The notes beneath the pieces were generated by a model. That model was not told the DNA's origin, did no database searches, and saw only the letters and a program-made list of their open reading frames with translations. This document shows, piece by piece, positions 1 to 5,647 of a DNA stretch of 6,600 nt (positions are counted from its first letter, which is position 1; each line of letters begins with the position of its first letter). The DNA is from Flavobacteria bacterium RIFCSPLOWO2_12_FULL_31_7 (GTDB lineage: Bacteria; Bacteroidota; Bacteroidia; Flavobacteriales; Flavobacteriaceae): positions 1 through 6,600 of the forward strand of contig MGWJ01000086.1 in the NCBI GenBank assembly GCA_001800945.1, given 5' to 3'. The translations under genes were made by a program, and so were the position numbers.

Positions 1-1111
1 TTCCCCATGATAGTCCGATTAGCAAGAACGAAATGTTTAAATAAATTGGAAAAGGAAATAGACCCATAGTAAAAAAGCCTAATCCACCAGCCAATAAACA
101 AAACAGGTGTACATATTTTCTGTTTACTTGACGTTTGGCAGCATAGAAAGTTAACAATAACGCAAATGCCATTGATGATAAACCATATAATCCCATGGCA
201 GAACCTACACTATTTGAAGCCGTTTGATACAATTCGTTGGCAGTATCAAAGGCTAGTTTTTGGTCTGGAATTGTCATGTTAAATTCTTTCGCATTAGGTG
301 CTGGAGCATTGTAAACAAATTCTGTTAATGCTGGGGTTGCCATACTCCACATCGTAAAAAAGGCAAACCAAGAAAAAAACTGAATGACTCCTAATTTTTT
401 CATGGTAGAAGTCATTGTTCTTAAAGAAGTGAATAAATCTTTGAAAAACGAATTTTCTTTTTTCATGGCTTTAAAAGCTTCCATATCTTTTGGAGGCGTT
501 TCTTTAGTTGTCAAAACTGTATATAGAATACTGATTAAGAAAACCAAAGCACCAATACCGAAAGCAATTTTTACAGAATCGGGTAACACACCTGGTTCGG
601 CTTCATCTGAAAAACCTAAATTGGAAACCAACCAAGGTAAATTAGAAGCAATCCAAGTTCCAATTCCTATAATTAAAGTTTGAAGTACAAATCCGTAAGA
701 TCTTTGAGAATCTGGTAATTTATCGGCTACTAAAGCTCGAAAAGGTTCCATAGAAACATTAATGGAAGCATCTAAAATCCATAAAAAACCGGCCGCAATC
801 CATAAAGTGGATGAATAGGGCACAAAGAATAAAGTGAACGAGCTTAAAATAGCTCCAATTAAAAAGTAAGGTTTTCTTCTTCCTAATCTAGAATGCCAGG
901 TGTTGTCACTTAAATATCCAATAATGGGTTGCACCAATAAACCAGTTAAGGGCGCGGCAATCCAAAGTGCTGGAATAGCATCTTTTTCTGCCCCAAGAGT
1001 TTGAAAAATTCTGGACATAAAGCCTCCTTGTAAGGCAAAACCAAACTGTATCCCTAAGAAACCGAAACTCATGTTCCAAATTTCCCAGAAACTTAACTTA
1101 CGCTTTTCCAT
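1..1111 (-). CDS. MFS sugar transporter, SLC45/GPH-like (partial, 3' end outside window)
   Basis: Probable inner-membrane sugar:cation symporter, likely importing maltose or a related disaccharide. It reads open from ATG at 1111 to the window edge, giving 370 residues with the C-terminus missing; relatives are usually somewhat over 400 residues. Visible marks are the loop between helices 2 and 3 (GYLSDNTWHSRLGRRKPY, about 65-82), the helix 4-5 signature ILDASINVSMEPFRALVAD (112-130), the segment QFFSWFAFFTMW (244-255), and GLSWG at the visible end (366-370), all typical of the SLC45/sucrose-maltose permease group. Several hydrophobic segments alternate with charged loops. The start fits a short charged N-terminus followed by helix 1, with no earlier in-frame candidate as convincing. 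It lies downstream of the LacI gene on the same strand with a 208 bp gap, so it may be co-transcribed or have its own promoter. Family assignment is firm; the substrate is inferred from context. Confidence 0.9.
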   Translation of the reverse strand, partial: MEKRKLSFWEIWNMSFGFLGIQFGFALQGGFMSRIFQTLGAEKDAIPALWIAAPLTGLLVQPIIGYLSDNTWHSRLGRRKPYFLIGAILSSFTLFFVPYSSTLWIAAGFLWILDASINVSMEPFRALVADKLPDSQRSYGFVLQTLIIGIGTWIASNLPWLVSNLGFSDEAEPGVLPDSVKIAFGIGALVFLISILYTVLTTKETPPKDMEAFKAMKKENSFFKDLFTSLRTMTSTMKKLGVIQFFSWFAFFTMWSMATPALTEFVYNAPAPNAKEFNMTIPDQKLAFDTANELYQTASNSVGSAMGLYGLSSMAFALLLTFYAAKRQVNRKYVHLFCLLAGGLGFFTMGLFPFPIYLNISFLLIGLSWG

Positions 1112-1141
1112 TTATCGTAATTAGTGTTAATACTACGATAA
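1112..1141 (-). repeat. Inverted repeat abutting the transporter start codon
   Basis: Perfect 8 bp arms, TTATCGTA (1112-1119) and TACGATAA (1134-1141), are separated by 14 bp. On the transporter mRNA the 3' arm ends at the base immediately before the AUG. A G-U and a U-A pair could extend the stem to 10 bp. Nested inside, offset by 2 bp, is a 14 bp near-palindrome (1122-1135, 12 of 14 positions symmetric). It could be a translation-modulating hairpin or a dimeric-protein binding site; the sequence alone does not decide. Confidence 0.5.
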
Positions 1142-1171
1142 GCGATTTTTACATGCTTATCAAAACTTTAA

Positions 1172-1196
1172 TTAATTTTTGAAGTGAATTATAAGC
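1172..1196 (+). repeat. Intergenic direct repeat, copy 1
   Basis: Consists of TTAATTTTTGAAGTGAAT followed by TATAAGC. The same element recurs at 2573-2598 in the same orientation, with one substitution (T to C at the fifth base) and one inserted A. This copy lies in the gap upstream of the transporter, pointing away from it, while copy 2 points toward susC. It may be a shared regulatory site or a remnant of a duplicated promoter segment. Confidence 0.65.
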
Positions 1197-1250
1197 TTTG
1201 ATTGACACAAATTAAAGTAAATTATTTTGAATAATCTAAAAATAATTTTT

Positions 1251-1258
1251 CAAAAATA
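1251..1258 (-). promoter_or_regulatory. Candidate -7 element for the transporter
   Basis: On the minus strand this reads TATTTTTG, an exact match to the Bacteroidetes -7 consensus TAnnTTTG, about 140 bp before the transporter ATG. I find no TTG at the expected -33 spacing, so support is one-sided. In DNA this AT-rich an 8-mer with two free positions can occur by chance. Confidence 0.3.
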
Positions 1259-1316
1259 CGTAAAATATGCGGAATATAAATTTTTAATATGCTGATTTTT
1301 AAATAATTACAAAAAA

Positions 1317-1330
1317 CTATTACGTTTTCG
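1317..1330 (-). promoter_or_regulatory. Partial operator-like sequence overlapping the regulator stop codon
   Basis: On the minus strand it reads CGAAAACGTAATAG. The first nine bases are identical to the palindrome at 2509-2522, and 11 of 14 positions match overall. It includes the last codons and the stop of the LacI gene, so the match may be coincidence from coding constraint. It lies about 205 bp upstream of the transporter start. As a site it would be one good half and one poor half. Confidence 0.2.
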
Positions 1331-2339
1331 TAGATTCTCTAAAAATCAATTCTGTTTCGATAATTTCTGTGGTGTATTGTTCGTCATCTTCTTCTTTTTC
1401 TAGTCTTTCAATCAACATTTTAGCTGCTTTTTGACCCATTTTAATTCCATTCTGACTTACAGTTGTAATAGTTGGTGTAGAAAATTGCGAGATAATTCCG
1501 TCTGTAAAACCAATTACTGCAATATCATTTGGTACGTTTTTACCAATTTTATTGATCGCTTTTATAGCGGTTACGGCAAAAAGTTCATTCACAGCAAAAA
1601 CAGCGTCAATGTCATTATTCGTAATTAAATCTACAATTTGATCTTGGCAATGTTCAATATCTTCAATTTTTATGATTAAGTTTTCGTTGGGTTGTATATT
1701 ATAATCGGACAAAGCTTTTAAATAACCTTCGGTACGCAATTTTCCGACACTTACATAATCTACAGTAGTAATTAAGGCTATATTTTTATAGTTTTTGGTG
1801 ATGAAAAACTCTGTGGCATTATAAGCAGCTAATTGATCATCAATTATAACTTTATCGCAAAAAACATCGTTGGTAATTCTGTCGAAAAGCACTACAGGCA
1901 TACCTTGATTGATAACTTCTTCTAAATGATGAAAATCTTTTTTGTGTTGGGTTTCTTTAGATAATGACATGATAAAACCATCTGTACTTCCGCTGGCTAG
2001 CATTTCTAAGTTGATGACTTCCTTATCAAAAGATTCATCAGATAAAGTTACAATAACGTTATACCCATATTCATTGGCTACATGTTCGATACCACTAATA
2101 ACTGTGGCGAAAAAATGATGCACAATTTCTGGAATAATAATTCCGATGGTTTTTGTTTTTTTATTTTTTAAACTTAATGCAATATTGTTAGGTTTATAGT
2201 TATACAATTTAGCAAAAGCTTTAACTTTAATTCGGGTTTCTTCACTAATTTCATGACTATCACGTAATGACTTTGAAACTGTAGAAATAGAAATATCTAA
2301 TTCTTTAGCAATTTGTTTTAACGTAACCTTTCTTCTCAT
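1320..2339 (-). CDS. LacI-family transcriptional regulator of the sugar locus
   Basis: DNA-binding repressor or activator of 339 residues, the usual length of the family. The N-terminal helix-turn-helix spans about 5-25 (VTLKQIAKELDISISTVSKSL). The hinge helix PNNIALSL (50-57) has the A-x-x-L pattern whose Leu wedges into the central CG of the operator in this family. The periplasmic-binding-protein-like effector domain follows from about 64, with LFDR (151-154), LRTEGY (201-206) and GFTDG (277-281) at positions where relatives contact sugar. The frame is open further upstream to 2414, but those 25 extra residues resemble translated leader and relatives begin a few residues before the HTH, so I chose ATG 2339. 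It is divergent from susC and upstream of the permease on the same strand, and probably senses maltose or a maltodextrin product. Family is certain; effector and sign of regulation are inferred. Confidence 0.93.
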   Translation of the reverse strand: MRRKVTLKQIAKELDISISTVSKSLRDSHEISEETRIKVKAFAKLYNYKPNNIALSLKNKKTKTIGIIIPEIVHHFFATVISGIEHVANEYGYNVIVTLSDESFDKEVINLEMLASGSTDGFIMSLSKETQHKKDFHHLEEVINQGMPVVLFDRITNDVFCDKVIIDDQLAAYNATEFFITKNYKNIALITTVDYVSVGKLRTEGYLKALSDYNIQPNENLIIKIEDIEHCQDQIVDLITNNDIDAVFAVNELFAVTAIKAINKIGKNVPNDIAVIGFTDGIISQFSTPTITTVSQNGIKMGQKAAKMLIERLEKEEDDEQYTTEIIETELIFRESTKT

Positions 2340-2424
2340 CACAATTTGGTTTAAAAAAATATTTTTCGGCAACAAGTTACATTTTTTTATGGAATGGTTA
2401 AAGCTATCATTCAAATTTGATTAT

Positions 2425-2432
2425 CAAAGCTA
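2425..2432 (-). promoter_or_regulatory. Candidate -7 element for the LacI-family gene
   Basis: The minus strand reads TAGCTTTG, an exact TAnnTTTG match about 85 bp before the preferred start at 2339. TTG triplets upstream lie at spacings shorter or longer than the usual 17-23 bp, so the -33 element is not convincing. If real, the leader would begin downstream of codons 1-7 of the longest open frame, which makes the longer start (2414) less likely and supports the ATG at 2339. Confidence 0.35.
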
Positions 2433-2508
2433 TATTTTTAACAACAAAAAATTATTTATCCTGCATTTTTATCACAAAAAAGAGACGAAATAAATAAAGT
2501 TTTCAACA

Positions 2509-2522
2509 CGAAAACGTTTTCG
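2509..2522. promoter_or_regulatory. LacI-family operator (perfect 14 bp palindrome)
   Basis: CGAAAACGTTTTCG is perfectly self-complementary and has the central CG step bound by the hinge-helix Leu of LacI-family proteins. It lies between the LacI-type gene and susC, 108 bp before the susC ATG and 169 bp before the regulator ATG, so it is the obvious candidate site for the adjacent regulator. A second ACGTTTT half-site occurs at 2525-2531, exactly 11 bp after the one at 2514-2520. The palindrome is seen directly; binding by this regulator is inferred from family knowledge and position. Confidence 0.75.
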
Positions 2523-2582
2523 CTACGTTTTATAAATTGTTTGACTTTGATTAATGAAAATTTTACATAAATTTAACTTTTG
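2517..2582 (+). promoter_or_regulatory. Candidate susC promoter region
   Basis: There are three 7-of-8 matches to TAnnTTTG and no perfect one: TACGTTTT (2524-2531), TGACTTTG (2542-2549) and AACTTTTG (2575-2582). For the second, the right end of the palindrome (TTTTCG, 2517-2522) sits 19 bp upstream, where a -33 element belongs, so regulator binding would block it. For the third, the palindrome would lie around -60, a position more typical of activation. The sequence does not discriminate between these. Confidence 0.3.
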
Positions 2583-2598
2583 AAGTGAATATATAAGC
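2573..2598 (+). repeat. Intergenic direct repeat, copy 2
   Basis: TTAACTTTTGAAGTGAAT followed by ATATAAGC. It matches copy 1 at 1172-1196 in 24 aligned positions, with one substitution and one extra A. It lies 33-58 bp upstream of the susC start, within the likely core promoter or early leader. Flanking bases show further weak similarity (for example TTTTACAT a little upstream of both), but AT-richness makes that hard to weigh. Confidence 0.65.
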
Positions 2599-2630
2599 AA
2601 CTAAACTGACTATTAATTTAAACAAATTGT

Positions 2631-5600
2631 ATGAAAACAATGCTAAAAAAATTACTGTTTTTTATGCTCATTTTACCCTTTAGTGTTTTAGCACAAAGTA
2701 CACTTTCAGGTAAAGTTACTGATGCCACTAATAATCAGGTAATGCCAGGTGTTTCAGTAACAATCGCTGGATCAACAACTGGTACTTTTACAGATTCTGA
2801 AGGTACATTCACTTTAAAAAATGTAAAATCTGGCGATGCGGTTTCTTTCTCGTTTTTGGGATATAAAACACAAACCGTAGTGTATGCTAATCAACAAAAC
2901 CTTACCATTTCTTTACAACAAGAAGGGCAAGACATCGAGGAGATTGTAGTTATAGGATATGGTAAAGTGAAGAAAAAAGACGCTACAGGTGCTGTAACAC
3001 AAATTTCTTCAAAAGACTTTAATAAAGGTGCAACGCCAACAGTAGAAAATCTATTAAATGGTAGAGTTGCTGGTTTACAAATCAATACTGGTGGTGGACC
3101 TGCAAGTGGTTCGGCTATTAGAATTAGAGGTGGAGCTTCTATTAATGCTAGTAACGATCCCTTAATTGTTGTAGATGGTTTACCTATTTCAAATGAAACT
3201 CCGGCTGGTTCTAGAAACTTCTTAGCCACATTAGATCCAAATACGATTGAATCTGTTTCAGTATTAAAAGATGCTTCTGCAACAGCAATTTATGGTTCAA
3301 GAGCTTCAAATGGTGTAATTATCATCACTACTAAAAAAGGAGGAAAAACCTTAAAAGTCGATTATAACTTTCAATACGGAAGTGGAAAACATTACAGAAA
3401 AATTGATGTTTTAAATGCAGATGAATTTGTAAATGCGATTAGACAATATCAACCAACAAGATTAAATGAGTTAGGTGTAGATGACCCTTCAACTTCAATT
3501 TCTGATGATCCATTAACGCCAAATATTATTGAAGGAAGAATTTTATACAACACAGATTGGCAAGAAGAATTATTTAAAAAAACAGATTACGTAAATAATA
3601 ATATCAACATATCAGGCAGCCTATTTGATGCGATTCCTACTCGTTTAAGTTTAGGAAACACGTATCAAGAAGGTTTAATTTTAACCGATAAATTCAACAG
3701 AACTTCTGCGGGTTTAAACTTAAGTCCAAGTTTATTTAAAAATCATTTAAAATTAACTTTAAACGCCAACTACTCTAACGAAAAAAACAATTTTGCTAGA
3801 ACACCAATTGGTGGTGCATTAAGATTTGACCCAACAAAACCAATTTACAATGCCGGTTCACAATGGGGTGGTTTTTATGAGCACACAGTTGGAGGAGCAT
3901 TAAATGGCGACTTATTACAAGGTGGAAGAAACCCAATTGCTGAAGTATTACAAAGTTCAAATAACGGGAAAGTAAATCGTATTTTAGGAAATTTTCAAGT
4001 TGATTATAAATTTCATTTCTTACCAGAGTTAAGAGCGGTTGTTAATATAGGTTACGACTCATCAAGCGGTGAAGGAGTTAATCGTGTTGCGAGAAATTCA
4101 GCTGTTTCTGATGGAACTGGAGGAAATTCATTAAGTAATAAATTTGGTGAAAAATCTATTTACGAATCTAAATTTTCAAACAAACTATTGGATGGATATT
4201 TAGTGTATAACAAAACTTTCGGAAAACTTGATTTGGAAGCAACTGGAGGTTATTCGTATCAAAAATTTGAATCAGAAAGATACAATACTGGAAATACATA
4301 CAATCCAAATAGTATTCCAGATACAGACACATCAACAGACAGAGTTTTAATTGGATTTTTTGGAAGAACCAACTTCACTTATAACGACAAGTACTTGTTA
4401 ACTTTAACTTATAGAAGAGACGGAACTTCAGTTTTTGCTAAAGAAAATCAATTTGGTAACTTCCCTGCGGCTTCTTTTGCTTGGAAATTAAATAACGAGT
4501 TTTTTAAAGACAGTAAAACAATATCCGATTTAAAACTTCGTTTAGGTTGGGGTATTTCTGGACAACAAGATTTAAATGGAAGAAACGATTATTTCCAAGC
4601 TCAATATTTAACTAGTCAATCTAATGCTTCTCAATACACTTTTGGCTCTACGCCTTTAATTATTGGACTACCTAAAGACTACAATCCAAAATTAAAATGG
4701 GAAGAAACAACTACCTATAATGTTGGTTTAGATTACGGATTCTTCAACAACAGAATTTCAGGAACAATTGAAGGATATTACAAATTATCTGAAGATTTAC
4801 TATTTAATGCGCCATTCGCAGATGGTTCTAACTTTTCTAACAATGGACCTCAAAACATTGGTAGTTTAGATATCAAAGGAGTAGAATTAAATCTTAATGC
4901 TGAAATTATTAAAAAAGAAAATTTCACTTGGAATGTTAACTTCAATGCATCAAAATTCGAAAGAAGAATTAAAGAATTGAAAACCGTAAACAATACACCT
5001 ACTGGCGGAATTGGTGGTGGTACAGGTGGAAACATTCAGGTTTTCTCTGAAGGATGGACTCCAAACTCATTTTATGTATTCAAACAATTATACAACACAG
5101 ATGGAACGCCAATTGAAGGTGCTTTTGCTGATTTAAATGGAGATAATATCATCAACGAAAAAGATAAGTACATTTATAAAAATACAGATCCAGATTTGTT
5201 AATGGGCTTCCAGTCTTCAATGAATTATAAAAACATTGATTTCTCTTTCAATTTAAGAGCAAGTATTGGTAACAGATTATACAACAACGTAAATTCTGCG
5301 AATGCCTACACTGGATTTTTAGTTGATAATGCGGTTTTAGGTAACGTGCCTTCAAGCACATTCGAAACCAACTTTACAAATTCAGGTAATAATGTAATTT
5401 TCTCAGATCATTATATTGAAAATGCTTCATTCTTAAAAATGGACAATGTGACTTTAGGATATACATTCCCAAAATGGTTAGAAGGCAAAGCTTCAGTTCG
5501 ACTAAGTGCAGGTATTCAAAATGCATTTGTAATTACTAAATATTCTGGTTTAGATCCTGAAGTATTTAGCGGTATTGATAACACCATTTACCCGAGACAA

Positions 5601-5636
5601 AGACAATTTTTGTTTGGAGCAAATATTAAATTCTAA
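2631..5636 (+). CDS. susC: SusC/RagA-type TonB-dependent outer-membrane glycan transporter
   Basis: Outer-membrane channel that imports glycan oligomers using TonB/ExbBD energy, working with its SusD lid. It is complete at 1001 residues, normal for the family. A signal peptide covers 1-21 with cleavage likely after VLA. A carboxypeptidase-regulatory-like beta-sandwich follows (about 24-96), then a TonB-box-like stretch EEIVVIGYG (103-111), the plug (about 117-237) with VVDGLPI (180-186) and the SusC signature YGSRASNGVIIITTKKG (221-237), and then the beta-barrel, ending in a C-terminal Phe (FGANIKF) as expected for BAM-assembled barrels. A Gly-rich loop lies near 789-800, and an EF-hand-like loop DLNGDNIINEKD occupies 834-845. 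ATG 2631 is chosen; ATG 2640 would also leave a usable signal peptide. It is first in an operon with susD, 11 bp apart. A maltodextrin/starch substrate is inferred from neighbours. Confidence 0.97.
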   Translation: MKTMLKKLLFFMLILPFSVLAQSTLSGKVTDATNNQVMPGVSVTIAGSTTGTFTDSEGTFTLKNVKSGDAVSFSFLGYKTQTVVYANQQNLTISLQQEGQDIEEIVVIGYGKVKKKDATGAVTQISSKDFNKGATPTVENLLNGRVAGLQINTGGGPASGSAIRIRGGASINASNDPLIVVDGLPISNETPAGSRNFLATLDPNTIESVSVLKDASATAIYGSRASNGVIIITTKKGGKTLKVDYNFQYGSGKHYRKIDVLNADEFVNAIRQYQPTRLNELGVDDPSTSISDDPLTPNIIEGRILYNTDWQEELFKKTDYVNNNINISGSLFDAIPTRLSLGNTYQEGLILTDKFNRTSAGLNLSPSLFKNHLKLTLNANYSNEKNNFARTPIGGALRFDPTKPIYNAGSQWGGFYEHTVGGALNGDLLQGGRNPIAEVLQSSNNGKVNRILGNFQVDYKFHFLPELRAVVNIGYDSSSGEGVNRVARNSAVSDGTGGNSLSNKFGEKSIYESKFSNKLLDGYLVYNKTFGKLDLEATGGYSYQKFESERYNTGNTYNPNSIPDTDTSTDRVLIGFFGRTNFTYNDKYLLTLTYRRDGTSVFAKENQFGNFPAASFAWKLNNEFFKDSKTISDLKLRLGWGISGQQDLNGRNDYFQAQYLTSQSNASQYTFGSTPLIIGLPKDYNPKLKWEETTTYNVGLDYGFFNNRISGTIEGYYKLSEDLLFNAPFADGSNFSNNGPQNIGSLDIKGVELNLNAEIIKKENFTWNVNFNASKFERRIKELKTVNNTPTGGIGGGTGGNIQVFSEGWTPNSFYVFKQLYNTDGTPIEGAFADLNGDNIINEKDKYIYKNTDPDLLMGFQSSMNYKNIDFSFNLRASIGNRLYNNVNSANAYTGFLVDNAVLGNVPSSTFETNFTNSGNNVIFSDHYIENASFLKMDNVTLGYTFPKWLEGKASVRLSAGIQNAFVITKYSGLDPEVFSGIDNTIYPRQRQFLFGANIKF

Positions 5637-5647
5637 ATAATTGAATT

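Larger units (their letters stand above)
1112..1319. other. Intergenic region between the regulator and the transporter
   Basis: Very AT-rich, with no open frame of note. From left to right it holds the inverted repeat at the transporter start, an imperfect 23 bp palindrome at 1160-1182 (TCAAAA ... TTTTGA outer arms), the copy of the susC-upstream element at 1172-1196, and a TATTTTTG hexamer-type -7 match on the minus strand at 1258-1251. I see no GC-rich stem followed by a T-run, so there is no convincing terminator after the regulator gene. Confidence 0.6.
2340..2630. other. Divergent control region between regulator and susC
   Basis: This non-coding stretch serves the leftward regulator gene and the rightward susCD genes. 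From left to right it holds a -7 match for the regulator (2425-2432, minus), the 14 bp CG-centred palindrome (2509-2522), several near-consensus -7 candidates for susC (2524-2582), and the second copy of the intergenic direct repeat (2573-2598). The leader immediately before susC is A/T-rich without a Shine-Dalgarno sequence, as is usual in this phylum. Confidence 0.75.

Noticed and set aside
426..434. A third GAAGTGAAT, the core of the shared intergenic element
   Set aside because: It lies inside permease coding sequence and matches only the nine-base core with no extended similarity, so chance explains it.
384..683. Plus-strand open frame of 99 codons
   Set aside because: It lies antisense inside the permease gene, whose frame is continuous and has clear family motifs; the translated product has no recognisable features.
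1264..1292. Two AATATGC copies 22 bp apart upstream of the permease
   Set aside because: Seven-base AT-rich direct repeats are expected by chance in a gap of this composition and no symmetry or promoter relation is evident.
1431..1628. Plus-strand open frame of 65 codons
   Set aside because: Antisense to the effector domain of the LacI-type gene, Cys/Asn-rich nonsense-like product, no start context.
2340..2414. A 25-residue N-terminal extension of the LacI-type protein
   Set aside because: The frame is open, but the extension has no family resemblance, the HTH of relatives starts a few residues after Met, and a -7 match lies only about 11-18 bp before the upstream ATG, which would leave almost no leader.
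2891..3229. Minus-strand open frame of 112 codons
   Set aside because: Antisense to the conserved SusC plug; its proline-rich product reflects the reverse of Gly-rich coding sequence.
4850..5035. Minus-strand open frame of 61 codons
   Set aside because: Antisense to the SusC barrel; its proline run is the reverse of the Gly-rich loop.
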